Assembly (NCBI GenBank): GCA_025359965.1
Contig: JANYDC010000125.1
Span: 1-64,000, forward strand
Source: Pedosphaera sp.
GTDB lineage: Bacteria > Verrucomicrobiota > Verrucomicrobiia > Limisphaerales > SXQI01
Length of the DNA stretch: 64,000 bases
Reading direction: 5' to 3'
Within the stretch, counting starts at the first letter, position 1. Every line of letters starts with the position of its first letter. The position numbers were made by a program, and so were the translations under genes. Shown piece after piece: positions 17,598 through 27,442 of this stretch. A model generated the notes under the pieces. The model was given only the letters and a program-made list of their open reading frames with translations, had not been told where the DNA came from and ran no database searches.

Positions 17598-19577
17598 ATG
17601 CCAGACCTTCAATTCATTCCCACCAGCGAGTTTGACCGTGTTCGCGCACAAGTGACCGATCGTTTTCAGCGCCTTCATTTGGTCGCAGAAATGGCGCGTC
17701 TGAACACGCTCGTTGAAATCAAGAAGGCGGGTTCCGGCCATTTGGGATCAAGCCTCAGCGCCATGGATCTCGTGACCTATCTTTACCTTGAGGGCATGAA
17801 CACCCTTCAGGTGGGTTGGGCCAGCCCGCAACGAGATATTTTTTTCTCCTCCAAAGGTCATGACGTGCCCGGACTATATGCGCTGCTTTTCGGTCTGGGT
17901 GCGGTGGCCGAGGAAAAATTTCTTAAACTACGGCGCTTGAATGGTCTGGATGGCCATCCCGATGTGCATGTCCCGGGAATGGAAGCCAACACCGGCTCAT
18001 TGGGCATGGGCATTTCCAAAGCCCGAGGAATGTCATGGGCGAAAGCCCATCGGGGTGATGGCGGGCGGGTTTACGTGATGACGGGCGACGGTGAGTTGCA
18101 GGAGGGGCAGATTTGGGAGTCTATGCAGACCGCCTCTCATCACCGCTCTGATGTCACGGTGATCGTGGATCACAACAAACTACAGACAGACCTGCCTGTT
18201 GAGGAAATTATTTCCCTGGGTCAGATTGAAGCCAAGATGCGTTCATTCGGCTGGGAAGTGGCCCGTTGCGACGGCCACGATTTCATGGCCATTGACGCGG
18301 TGCTGGCCCGATTTGCCACAATGAGCGGGCCCAAGGTTCTGATTGCCGACACCATCAAGGGCCGCGGCATTTCGTTCATGGAGAAGATCTCTGAGTGCGC
18401 CAACCTGCAGGGAAAGTATCTTTGGCACTCAGGCGCTCCTGCCGACGAGCCATTCACGCTGGGTTTTGAGGAGATTCTGGCCCGCATCAACCGTCTGCTC
18501 GCGGGTCATGGTTTTACGCCCGTCACCCTCAAGGCTGTGCCCGCGGAGAACCTGCCGAAGCTGGGCGTGAGCAAACAATACATTGCGGCTGCTTACGGCG
18601 AGGAATTGGTGGCTCTTGCGGCTGAGGTTCCTCAACTGGTGGTCTTGGATGGCGATCTTTCCGCTGACTGCAAGGTGCGTGGCTTCCATCTGAAGTATCC
18701 GGAGCGGTTTATCGAGAATGGCATTGCTGAGCAGGACATGGTTTCCGTGGCCGGCGGCATGGCACGGCAGGGATATTTGCCGGTCTGCAATTCCTTCGCC
18801 ACGTTTCTGACGGCGCGGGCCAATGAGCAGATTTACAATAATGCCTGCGAGGGGACCAAGATCATTTATGCCACACACTTCGCCGGATTTATTCCCGCTG
18901 GCCCCGGCAAAAGCCACCAGAGCGTGCGTGATATTTCCCTGATGGCGTCTGTGCCTGGAATGACCGTGTTCCAGCCCTGTTCCGCTGATGAAGCCAGATT
19001 GGCTACGCGCCACGCCGTGCTGGAAGCGACGGGCAATTTCGCCTTGCGGCTGAATATCGGGCCCAGCCCGCGCGAAATCGCGCTTCCTGCCGATTACCAT
19101 CTCCAACCGGGCCGTGGGGCGATTCTCCGCGAGGGCAAGAATGTCGCGCTGATTGCCTATGGACCGGTTATGTTGCACGAGGCTCTGAACTGCGCCGAAA
19201 TGGCGGTTGGCTCTTCGCTCAACCTCGCGGTCATCAACCAGCCTTGGCTGAATGTTTTTGATTTGGACTGGGTGATGTCGATTTTGGAAAAATACCACAC
19301 GCTTTACCTGATTGATGATCACCTGCTCACTGGTGGCATGGGAGAGCGTTTTCTGGCCTTTGCTGCTGAACACGATTTGTTGGCGGGATCGCGCCTGCGC
19401 AGAATCGGTCTCGACCGTCTCCCGGCCTGTGGTACTCCGTACGAAGTGCTGAGGGAGCATCGCATGGATGGAGCATCCCTATTGCACAGGATCAGGGAGG
19501 ACCTTGAGCTCGAACAGGAGGCTGCGGCTGGCGGCGGTGATCAGGCCGTGTTCAACACTCTCGAGGCAGCGCAGTAG
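17598..19577 (+). CDS. Transketolase, full-length, within the nonulosonate operon
   Basis: A single 659-residue chain joins the thiamine-diphosphate N-terminal domain (GHLGSSLSAMDL; GDGE at 163-166, then DHNKLQTDLPV) and the pyrimidine-binding domain (ENGIAEQDM with Glu378), followed by the C-terminal domain. The family moves a two-carbon ketol unit between sugar phosphates. The gene lies 21 bases after the CMP-sugar synthetase and two bases before the transferase gene, so it is part of the glycan operon rather than a central-metabolism copy. It could make an unusual-length sugar for the NeuB step or supply precursor. The enzyme call is firm; the role is open. Confidence 0.9.
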   Translation: MPDLQFIPTSEFDRVRAQVTDRFQRLHLVAEMARLNTLVEIKKAGSGHLGSSLSAMDLVTYLYLEGMNTLQVGWASPQRDIFFSSKGHDVPGLYALLFGLGAVAEEKFLKLRRLNGLDGHPDVHVPGMEANTGSLGMGISKARGMSWAKAHRGDGGRVYVMTGDGELQEGQIWESMQTASHHRSDVTVIVDHNKLQTDLPVEEIISLGQIEAKMRSFGWEVARCDGHDFMAIDAVLARFATMSGPKVLIADTIKGRGISFMEKISECANLQGKYLWHSGAPADEPFTLGFEEILARINRLLAGHGFTPVTLKAVPAENLPKLGVSKQYIAAAYGEELVALAAEVPQLVVLDGDLSADCKVRGFHLKYPERFIENGIAEQDMVSVAGGMARQGYLPVCNSFATFLTARANEQIYNNACEGTKIIYATHFAGFIPAGPGKSHQSVRDISLMASVPGMTVFQPCSADEARLATRHAVLEATGNFALRLNIGPSPREIALPADYHLQPGRGAILREGKNVALIAYGPVMLHEALNCAEMAVGSSLNLAVINQPWLNVFDLDWVMSILEKYHTLYLIDDHLLTGGMGERFLAFAAEHDLLAGSRLRRIGLDRLPACGTPYEVLREHRMDGASLLHRIREDLELEQEAAAGGGDQAVFNTLEAAQ

Positions 19578-19579
19578 GC

Positions 19580-20968
19580 ATGATGAATAAACCCGTCATC
19601 ATCGTTTCCGTCTCGCTCAGCATGGTAGTGAGAAATTTTTTCTCCACCAGCGTCATGACCCGGATGCGCGAATCCTTTGATGTGGTGGTGCTCTCAACGC
19701 CGAAAGTCGCGGAAACCATCCGTCGCCTGGGCTATGACCAGGGCATCACGCTGGAAGTCATCGATGTTGGGCCGGAGCCGCGGTTCTGGAAGGCGCTGAG
19801 GCATTTCAAAAAGAAGGTCCACATGGAAAGCCGCCAGAGTGCCACCGAGGCCATTTGGGAGAAATACCACAAGCGCCCTTTGTACCAGCGCGTTGGCGGC
19901 AAAGTGATCAAGCGGCTGATCCATTTGGTAAATCCGTTAAAGCTTCAAGGCCTGATTGAGAATGTCGAAACGGCTGTGACTCGGGACCGCTCGCTCAGTG
20001 CGATGTTCGAGAAATATAAGCCCACGATGGCCTTGCTGTGCATCACATCCGCGCAGCATGACGAAATTTTTGTGCGCAATTGCCGCGCATTCAATGTGCC
20101 GGTTGCCTACATGGTGATGAGCTGGGACCACCTTTCAGCCAAAGTGGTGCTGCATCTGGATTTTAAACTGATTTTGGTCTGGAACGAGCACACCCGTCAG
20201 GAAACCCTGCGCACTTATCCCTGGTTCACGGCCTCCCAAGTTAAAGTGGTTGGCATCCCGCATTTTGATTCCTATGCCGTAAAACCCGAGCTGACGCGGG
20301 AAAAATGGTGCCAGCGTTTCGGGCTTGATCCCTCCCGTCGTACGCTTTTGTTCAGCACCATGCCGCAGGTGCGGCATGATCAACAACACGTGGTGATCAA
20401 AACGCTTCTGGACGAAATCAGACCCGGAGGACGCCTGCCGGCCGACCTCCAAATTCTGATCAAGTGCCATCCATTTGACAATTTCACCGGGTACGCCGAT
20501 GTGATCTCTGGCAAACCGGCTGGACTGCTCGGCACCACTTTCAAAGGCAAGGGGCAGACTGAAAACTGGGAACCTTCCGACAGCGAGCTGACCGACTCCC
20601 GCAACGCCCTTTATTTTTGCGACGTTAACATTAATATTTTCAGCACGGTCACGATTGAGGCCGCCTTTTTTAACAAGCCGATCATCAGTCTGGCCTTCGA
20701 TCCCCTGCCTATTGCGGCGGGACGCGTCCCCTGCCGCCAGTACTATAATTGGGATCACTTCAAACACATTGTGGATAAAAACGCCACGATCATGGCGGAG
20801 AGCTACGACCAGCTCTTCGACGCCATCAACACCAGCCTCACCAACCCTGCTTACAAATCCGCCGAGCGTCAGGTGCTGGTGGATACTTATATGGGATGCA
20901 CGGTTGGCACCGGCAGCCGGCACATGGTTGAAGAACTCGTGACTTTCGCCCGGCAAATAAATGGGTAG
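19580..20968 (+). CDS. GT-B-like glycosyltransferase/glycerophosphotransferase-like protein
   Basis: A 462-residue soluble protein with no clear membrane segment. The second half carries LIKCHPFDN and FSTVTIEAAFFNKPIIS, a His-Pro plus Ser-Thr-x-x-x-Glu-Ala arrangement seen in CDP-glycerol glycerophosphotransferases and related GT-B folds that include some capsule sialyltransferases. It directly follows the transketolase gene. In this context it may transfer the CMP-activated nonulosonic acid to the glycan. The family is not certain, and I would not assign a gene name. Confidence 0.6.
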   Translation: MMNKPVIIVSVSLSMVVRNFFSTSVMTRMRESFDVVVLSTPKVAETIRRLGYDQGITLEVIDVGPEPRFWKALRHFKKKVHMESRQSATEAIWEKYHKRPLYQRVGGKVIKRLIHLVNPLKLQGLIENVETAVTRDRSLSAMFEKYKPTMALLCITSAQHDEIFVRNCRAFNVPVAYMVMSWDHLSAKVVLHLDFKLILVWNEHTRQETLRTYPWFTASQVKVVGIPHFDSYAVKPELTREKWCQRFGLDPSRRTLLFSTMPQVRHDQQHVVIKTLLDEIRPGGRLPADLQILIKCHPFDNFTGYADVISGKPAGLLGTTFKGKGQTENWEPSDSELTDSRNALYFCDVNINIFSTVTIEAAFFNKPIISLAFDPLPIAAGRVPCRQYYNWDHFKHIVDKNATIMAESYDQLFDAINTSLTNPAYKSAERQVLVDTYMGCTVGTGSRHMVEELVTFARQING

Positions 20969-21034
20969 GATGAAATCAACTTTGAATGCCGAGAGTAAAA
21001 TGAGTGCCGCGTCAGGGCGGCGGGAGGAAACGGC

Positions 21035-22306
21035 ATGAGCAAAGCCTATTGGCTGATCATTTACGTTTGTATTCTCCATTTCGGTCCTTTGCTGAACATT
21101 TTCGGGATGCTTCCGGGCGGCCGGGTGTATGCCGTCACCACGGTTGCCAATCTGATCGCCGCCTATTTTACCTTGGATTACTTGGGGACAGCCTCCAAAG
21201 CCCGTGGTAAGAGTTTGACGCCTTTGGACATGCTGGTGACCGGGTATCTCGTGTGGTCTGCCCTCTCAATCATACTCTACTTTCAGGCAAATAATCCTAC
21301 GGCACTGGAGGGTTACTGGTACGGCACCCACACTTTCACCCTGCCCATTTGCGCCTATTTCATCGCCAAACATCTCACCTCGGCGCAATTGATGAAGGTG
21401 TTGCGTTTTGTGGTTTACACCAACGCGTTCGCGATGCTCATTGGCATCTACCTTTTCTCCGCGAGACCGGACTATTACACCGAATTTATGCGCGATGCCA
21501 CGAACCGCATGGGCGACCTGGAGGATTGGCAGATATACAACCGCATGCAGTCCTATTTAGGCTCCACTGCGGTCGGAATCGTAAGCGCCCTCAGCATCGT
21601 TTTGATCCGGATAACCAATCCTTCGGTGATTTTTGCGTTTTCAGGGGTGGCGCTTTTTGCCTCCTCAGTCCTGCTTTCGCGCCAACGCGGCGGCATGGTC
21701 GGCGCCGCCGTTGCCCTGATCTATTTTCTGGTTTTTCACAAAGGCCGCCGTCTGATGGGCATCGTTGTTATTGGATTGGGTTCGCTGCTTGCCGCTTTGA
21801 TGCTTACCACTGTGGACAATCAGCACGAAGGCGTGGTTGATAATATCTTCAGTAGGTTCACTGAGGTTACGTATGTTTTTGACGAACATCGCTCCGGTTA
21901 CACAGTCGTTTGGGATTATATCACAGATTTTCCTTTTGGTGTGGGCGTGGGTGCCACGGGTGCCAGCTCTGATGGCCTTCAAGATCGCGGTAAAGTGGTG
22001 GATGCGAACTTCATGCGCATTCTGGCAGACTTGGGGATTCAAGGTCTGGCTCTTTTCATTGTTGTGATCGTGGCAGCGGGTCTGAGTGCCCTCAAACGCA
22101 AGGACCGGCTTGGATGGATATCAGTTCTTGTCATTTACGTCGTAGTCGCCTTGGGCACCAACACCTTGGACAGCCACTATGTCTCCCAGCTCTTTTGGAT
22201 ATTCTTGGCAACGATGGATACCCCTGAGGTGCAGCCTGAAGCCGTGCAGATCACTGTACTGGCCGATGAGCCGCTCAGCGGTGAGCCCGCTCCCTCTTCA
22301 GCCTAA
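21035..22306 (+). CDS. O-antigen ligase/polymerase family membrane protein
   Basis: The 423-residue protein has about 10-12 hydrophobic segments and a large loop at about residues 255-345 containing FDEHRSGYTVVWDYI and GVGVGATGAS, typical of the Wzy_C/WaaL domain in which Arg and His residues act on the undecaprenyl-linked glycan. It either polymerises repeat units or links glycan to an acceptor at the periplasmic face. It is the last gene of the polysaccharide operon; pyrH begins 120 bases later. The start ATG at 21035 is preceded by GGGAGGAAA. Confidence 0.8.
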   Translation: MSKAYWLIIYVCILHFGPLLNIFGMLPGGRVYAVTTVANLIAAYFTLDYLGTASKARGKSLTPLDMLVTGYLVWSALSIILYFQANNPTALEGYWYGTHTFTLPICAYFIAKHLTSAQLMKVLRFVVYTNAFAMLIGIYLFSARPDYYTEFMRDATNRMGDLEDWQIYNRMQSYLGSTAVGIVSALSIVLIRITNPSVIFAFSGVALFASSVLLSRQRGGMVGAAVALIYFLVFHKGRRLMGIVVIGLGSLLAALMLTTVDNQHEGVVDNIFSRFTEVTYVFDEHRSGYTVVWDYITDFPFGVGVGATGASSDGLQDRGKVVDANFMRILADLGIQGLALFIVVIVAAGLSALKRKDRLGWISVLVIYVVVALGTNTLDSHYVSQLFWIFLATMDTPEVQPEAVQITVLADEPLSGEPAPSSA

Positions 22307-22399
22307 GCCCGATCTTGCCTTGGATTGACGGGCGATCAGGGAGTGGATAAGGTCCATTGCATAACGAGGTTGCAATTCCCGGTGTGTGATTGTGCATAG

Positions 22400-23170
<771 letters not shown>

Positions 23171-23200
23171 CCGCGCGTGGATCAAACTTAATTTATAGCC

Positions 23201-23761
23201 ATGAACATTGATGAGATTCTTCTCGAGTCCGAAGACAAAATGGCCAAGACCGAGCTGGTCGTTCAGCAGGAATTTTCCGGTGTCCGAACCGGAAAAGCCT
23301 CAGCCGGACTGGTTGAGAACGTGATGGTTGAGGTTTACGGTTCTCACATGCGCATCCGCGAGCTGGCCGGCATCACCACTCCGGAAAATCGCGTCATTTT
23401 GATTCAACCCTGGGACGCCACCACGGTTCATGCCATCGAGAAGGGTATTCAGAAGGCTAATCTGGGCCTGAACCCCACCATTGACAAGAAGGCCATCCGC
23501 ATTGTGCTGCCAGAGCTAAGCACGGAACGGCGCCTTGAGTTCTCCAAAATTGTCAAAAAAATGTCGGAAGACGGACGGGTGGCCATCCGCCATGTTCGCC
23601 GCGACGGTCTGGAAGCCTTGAAAAAAGCATCGAAGGAAGGTGGCATGACCGAGGACGAAGTTGAGCAGGCCGAGGAGGAAATGCAACGGCTGACAAACGA
23701 GTACATCAGAAAGATTGATGCGCATCTCGCCTTCAAGGAGGCCGAGATCATGAAGGTCTGA
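23201..23761 (+). CDS. frr: Ribosome recycling factor
   Basis: A 186-residue protein of normal length with the conserved QEFSGVRTGKAS, IQPWDATTVHAIEKGI and IRHVRRDGLEALKK segments. With EF-G it splits the post-termination ribosome. It lies directly downstream of pyrH with a spacing of 30 bases, so the two are very probably cotranscribed. Confidence 0.97.
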   Translation: MNIDEILLESEDKMAKTELVVQQEFSGVRTGKASAGLVENVMVEVYGSHMRIRELAGITTPENRVILIQPWDATTVHAIEKGIQKANLGLNPTIDKKAIRIVLPELSTERRLEFSKIVKKMSEDGRVAIRHVRRDGLEALKKASKEGGMTEDEVEQAEEEMQRLTNEYIRKIDAHLAFKEAEIMKV

Positions 23762-23820
23762 GCCATCAACCCCTTAATCATCCCTCTTTTCATCGGGCAT
23801 GCTTCGGCCTATGTTGAAGC

Positions 23821-24717
23821 ATGGTCCGTTATCGATTGATCGCCCTGCTGTTTTCGTTGATGTTCACTGCTGCCTACGCTCAGGAAGCCAATGCCATTCT
23901 GCTTTGGCCGGAGGGCGCGCCGAGTGCCGTGGGGCAGGAGGATCAGGATAAGCCCACACTCTCGATCCATCTCCCTTCCAAGGAAAATAATACGCGCACC
24001 GCAGTGCTAGTCTGTCCTGGAGGCGGCTACGGAGGCTTGGCCATGGATCACGAGGGCAAACAGATTGTGGCGTGGCTAAACAAGAACGGCATGGCCGGGT
24101 TTATTCTCAAATATCGCCTTGGGCCCCGTTATCATCATCCCGCGCCTCATCAGGATGCGACGCGTGCCCTGCAATACATCCGTGCACACGCTGGAGAATT
24201 TGACTTTGATGCCAGCCGTCTGGGCATTATCGGCTTTTCGGCTGGAGGCCACTTGGTTTCTTCCATCGTCACCCACAACCAGCCGGGCGATGCCTCGGCC
24301 AAAGATCCCCTGTTAAAACAATCGTCGCGCCCCGATTTCGCCATACTGTGCTATCCCGTCATCACCATGACCGAGTCATGGGGCCATGGCGGCTCAAAGC
24401 GGAATTTATTGGGCGAGAATCCGGATCCGAAGCTGGCCGAGTTCCTTTCCAGCGAGAAACAGGTCAGCACCAATACACCACCCTGTTTCCTTTGGCACAC
24501 CACCGAAGACACGGCAGTGCCCGTCGAGAACTCATTGGCGTTTTATCGGGCCTGTGTCGCAAATAAGGTTCCCGTTGAGATGCATATTTTTCAATATGGC
24601 GCTCATGGGCTGGGGCTGGGCCCGATTGGCTCGACCGTGACACCCTGGCCCGACCTTTTGCTGACTTGGATGCGCAAAAGCGGTTTTCTGGCTGCACCCT
24701 CGGCACCCGCGAAATAA
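23821..24717 (+). CDS. Secreted alpha/beta-hydrolase, BD-FAE/acetyl-xylan-esterase-like
   Basis: The 298-residue protein has a signal peptide (residues 1-21, ending AYAQ). The catalytic triad is visible: nucleophile Ser in GFSAGG, Asp in the EDTAVP segment and His in GAHGLGLG. An HGG-like oxyanion site appears as CPGGGYGGLA. Proteins of this type deacetylate xylan or related plant and algal polysaccharides in the periplasm or outside. The gene follows frr with a 59-base gap and may be an independent unit. The substrate is inferred from family resemblance only. Confidence 0.82.
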   Translation: MVRYRLIALLFSLMFTAAYAQEANAILLWPEGAPSAVGQEDQDKPTLSIHLPSKENNTRTAVLVCPGGGYGGLAMDHEGKQIVAWLNKNGMAGFILKYRLGPRYHHPAPHQDATRALQYIRAHAGEFDFDASRLGIIGFSAGGHLVSSIVTHNQPGDASAKDPLLKQSSRPDFAILCYPVITMTESWGHGGSKRNLLGENPDPKLAEFLSSEKQVSTNTPPCFLWHTTEDTAVPVENSLAFYRACVANKVPVEMHIFQYGAHGLGLGPIGSTVTPWPDLLLTWMRKSGFLAAPSAPAK

Positions 24718-24728
24718 TTACCCCTTTC

Positions 24729-25070
24729 ATGCAACTTTCCACCAAACAAACCAGCCACCTTCGCAGCCTTGCCCAGACGCGCGATGCCATGCTTCTCATG
24801 GGCAAACAGGGGCTTACCGACGGATTTATCAAGATGGTTGATCAGGCCCTGACTGACCACGAACTGGTCAAAATCCGTCTGTCCGGCCTCAAGGACCAGC
24901 GCAAAACTCTCGCTCCGCAAATGGCCGAGCGCACCCAGAGCAACCTGATCACCCTGGTGGGTCATGTCGTTGTGCTCTACCGCCAACTGCCTGATCCCGC
25001 CAAACGCAAAGTGACGTTGCCGGCCGCGAATGCTGAAGCCGCCGGCACGATTGATCCTTTGGCGGAATAG
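24729..25070 (+). CDS. yhbY: YhbY/CRM-domain RNA-binding protein
   Basis: The start ATG at 24729 gives 113 residues; an upstream frame overlaps the esterase gene and is rejected. The sequence LSTKQTSHLRSLA, then LMGKQGLTDGFIKMVDQAL and VKIRLSG match the CRM/YhbY fold, including a GxxG-type loop as GKQG. YhbY proteins bind pre-50S ribosomal particles. About 15 extra residues at the C-terminus are Ala-rich. It precedes an RNA pseudouridine synthase, consistent with a ribosome-biogenesis pair. Confidence 0.9.
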   Translation: MQLSTKQTSHLRSLAQTRDAMLLMGKQGLTDGFIKMVDQALTDHELVKIRLSGLKDQRKTLAPQMAERTQSNLITLVGHVVVLYRQLPDPAKRKVTLPAANAEAAGTIDPLAE

Positions 25071-25090
25071 GACCGCGCCGCAATGGTTGC

Positions 25091-25669
25091 ATGATCCTGG
25101 CCTTTCATAAACCCTACGGCGTTCTCTCCCAATTTACGCCGGACGGTTCGTCCAACCGCACCCTTGCTGAGTTCAACTTCCCGAAAGCGGTGTATCCCAT
25201 CGGCCGCCTTGACGCGGATTCCGAGGGTTTGCTCCTGTTGAGCGATGAAGCGCGCTGGAACGAGCGCCTGCTCCATCCCACACAAGGTCACGAACGCATC
25301 TACCATGCCCAAGTCGAACGCATTCCCACTGCCAATTCGCTGTCTCAATTGGCGCGCGGCGTGGTCATCCAAGGCCATTCCACGCTTCCGTGCCGTGCCA
25401 GAATACTTAATCCCCAGCCCATCGTGGCGGAGCGAATCCCACCGATCCGCGTCCGTAAAAACATCCCTGACTGCTGGATCGAACTCGCGCTGGTCGAAGG
25501 TAAAAACCGCCAAGTCCGCCGCATGACGGCAACCATTGGCCACCCGACTCTCCGGCTCGTACGCGTGCAGATGGGCCGCTTCCCTCTGGGTGCTCTGGTG
25601 TCCGGCCAATGGGTCAGGCTGGATGCCGCGCAGGAAATTCTGCTTGAGCAAAGTCCATTGCAATGTTGA
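25091..25669 (+). CDS. RsuA/RluE-family rRNA pseudouridine synthase
   Basis: A 192-residue catalytic-domain-only enzyme without an S4 domain. The family motif GRLDADSEGLLLL holds the catalytic Asp41, and VEGKNRQVRRM is the second RNA-binding signature. The starting FHKPYGVLSQFTP segment and short length are most like RluE, which modifies 23S rRNA. The gene begins with ATG 20 bases after the YhbY gene. The exact target uridine cannot be read from sequence. Confidence 0.9.
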   Translation: MILAFHKPYGVLSQFTPDGSSNRTLAEFNFPKAVYPIGRLDADSEGLLLLSDEARWNERLLHPTQGHERIYHAQVERIPTANSLSQLARGVVIQGHSTLPCRARILNPQPIVAERIPPIRVRKNIPDCWIELALVEGKNRQVRRMTATIGHPTLRLVRVQMGRFPLGALVSGQWVRLDAAQEILLEQSPLQC

Positions 25670-25678
25670 GGTGTTCTG

Positions 25679-26044
25679 GTGAGCGATCCGAATTCGGCTG
25701 AAGCAGTCATTCAGCGCCAGCTTGAGGCCTATAACGCGCGCGATATTGAGGCTTTACTGGCGACTTATGCTGAAAATGCCAAGCAGTTTGAGCATCCTGC
25801 CAAGCTTTTGGCCGAGGGCCACAGCCAAATCGGGGAGAGGTTTGCCATTCGATTCCAAGAGCCCAACCTTCACGCCAAATTATTGAGGCGCGCGATCATG
25901 GGAAATGTGGTCGTGGATCACGAGGAGATTTTTCGGACTTTTCCCGAAGGGACCGGACGAATCGAAGTCGTGGCAATTTATGAAGTGCAGGCAGGGCTGA
26001 TCCGAACGGCTTCATTCATTTTTGGAAGTAAACAATTGGATTGA
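25679..26044 (+). CDS. NTF2-like/steroid-isomerase-like small protein
   Basis: A 121-residue protein starting at GTG 25679, nine bases after the pseudouridine synthase. The pattern QRQLEAYNARDIEALLATYAENA followed by Lys/Leu-rich strands and a C-terminal IYEVQAGLIRTASFIFG is that of the SnoaL/NTF2-like cone fold. Such proteins include isomerases and binding proteins, and no active-site assignment is possible here. It is the last gene before the strong hairpin at 26061-26095. Confidence 0.75.
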   Translation: MSDPNSAEAVIQRQLEAYNARDIEALLATYAENAKQFEHPAKLLAEGHSQIGERFAIRFQEPNLHAKLLRRAIMGNVVVDHEEIFRTFPEGTGRIEVVAIYEVQAGLIRTASFIFGSKQLD

Positions 26045-26060
26045 GAAGCACGTTTGCAGT

Positions 26061-26095
26061 AAAAAAAAGACCCGCTGCCTAGGCAGCGGGTCTTT
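26061..26095 (-). terminator. Intrinsic terminator of tig, 30-bp perfect palindrome
   Basis: Bases 26066-26095 form a perfect inverted repeat whose 14-base arms meet at a TA centre. On the minus strand the stem runs into a T tract (the A tract at 26061-26068 read in reverse), as expected for rho-independent termination of trigger-factor transcription. On the plus strand the run after the stem is only TCTTT, so it may also terminate the convergent plus-strand operon, less strongly. Confidence 0.9.
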
Positions 26096-26110
26096 CCGAG
26101 CAAAGGGAAA

Positions 26111-27442
26111 TCAACTCGCGGCCGGCACAACGGATGTACCCGCTGGCACTTCCTCAATTTGTGCGTTGGCTTCGATGAAGGCGATGACCTTTTCGAACAG
26201 GATTTGTTCGTGGATCTGGTCGAGACCGTTGCGTTTTTGCAGGTCTTTGACGAATTTGCCGGGCTCAACTTGATTTTGAGCGGCCATGGCCAGAACGCGC
26301 TGCCCCAACTCTTCACGAGTGGTGGTGATGTTTTCCTTCTCAGCAATTTTGCCAAGGGCGAAGGAGATCTTAACGCGATCTCGGGCGCTGTTGTTGGCGA
26401 AGGCAAAGATTTCGTTCTTCTGCTGATCGATAATCTCCTTGGAGAGGCCGCGCTGTTGGTTCTCGCGGATCACTTCATACACCACGTTGCGGGTTTCGAT
26501 GTTGACCATTGACTCAGGGAGTTCGCTGGTGACGGCATCTTGAAGTTGCTTGAGCAATTGACCGCGCACATCCTGTTGACGGCGGGAGTTCATCTCGTTC
26601 TGAAGGTCGGCGGCCACGCCTTCACGGAGTTTCGCAAGGTTCTCAGCGCCCCAAGTAACAGCGAACGCATCGTTTACTTCCGGGAGATCACGTTCTTTGA
26701 CGGAGGTGATTTCGACTTCGTACACGCCTTTGAGGTTTTGCAGAGGGGCAGAAACAAAATCAGCGGGGAAATCAACGTTGACGGTCCGTTTGTCGCCCTT
26801 GGACGCACCGACAAGTTGCTCGGTGAAACCGGGGATAAAGGCACCCTCCTTAATTTCCATCCAGAAGTCCTTCTTCTCGGTAAGGCCTCGGGCGGTGGGG
26901 GCGATATCGGTGAGGGGTTTGCCGTCGGTGGTGGCGGTATAGTTGACGATAACAATGTCGCCCGTTTTAACGGGGGTCCCGACATCGCGGAATTCAGCTC
27001 GTTGTTGGCGCAGGGACTCGATGGCCTTGTCGATATCGGCATCGGTGACTGAACCGACTTCCTTGCGGACTTTGAGGCCTTTGTACTCGGGGAGCTCAAA
27101 TTCAGGAGCGGTCTCAATGGTGGCGGCGTACTGCATGGATTTGCCGCGGCCAAACTGAATTTCCTCAGTGTCGGGACCGGCCACTACGTGCAGCTTATGC
27201 TCGTTGACCGCTTTTTTGTAGGAATCGTTGAAAAGTTTGCGCCGCACCTCGTCGGCAATGGACTTGGCGTGTTGGCGCGCGACCATGGCGCGGGGGGCCT
27301 TGCCGGGACGGAATCCCTGCATTGAGGCCTGTTTGGCCACTTCAGTGGTCATTTCTTCGAAAGCAGCATCAACGGTTTGCGCATCAATCTCGAAGCGCAG
27401 CAGCTTCCGGCAGGGGGCTAAATTCTCAATCGTAACGCTCAC
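26111..27442 (-). CDS. tig: Trigger factor, ribosome-associated chaperone
   Basis: A 443-residue protein of normal length. The N-terminal ribosome-binding domain contains the loop GFRPGKAPR (43-51); an FKBP-type peptidyl-prolyl isomerase domain follows (about 155-245, with the GDIVIVNYTA start), then a helical C-terminal domain. It meets nascent chains at the ribosomal exit tunnel. The usual neighbours clpP, clpX and lon are not downstream here; the gene stands alone with its own promoter candidate and terminator. The C-terminus has a short Val/Pro/Ala tail. Confidence 0.95.
   Translation of the reverse strand: MSVTIENLAPCRKLLRFEIDAQTVDAAFEEMTTEVAKQASMQGFRPGKAPRAMVARQHAKSIADEVRRKLFNDSYKKAVNEHKLHVVAGPDTEEIQFGRGKSMQYAATIETAPEFELPEYKGLKVRKEVGSVTDADIDKAIESLRQQRAEFRDVGTPVKTGDIVIVNYTATTDGKPLTDIAPTARGLTEKKDFWMEIKEGAFIPGFTEQLVGASKGDKRTVNVDFPADFVSAPLQNLKGVYEVEITSVKERDLPEVNDAFAVTWGAENLAKLREGVAADLQNEMNSRRQQDVRGQLLKQLQDAVTSELPESMVNIETRNVVYEVIRENQQRGLSKEIIDQQKNEIFAFANNSARDRVKISFALGKIAEKENITTTREELGQRVLAMAAQNQVEPGKFVKDLQKRNGLDQIHEQILFEKVIAFIEANAQIEEVPAGTSVVPAAS

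Noticed and set aside
18429-19460. 343-codon minus-strand open frame inside the transketolase gene
   Set aside because: Antisense shadow; the sense frame contains all transketolase motifs.
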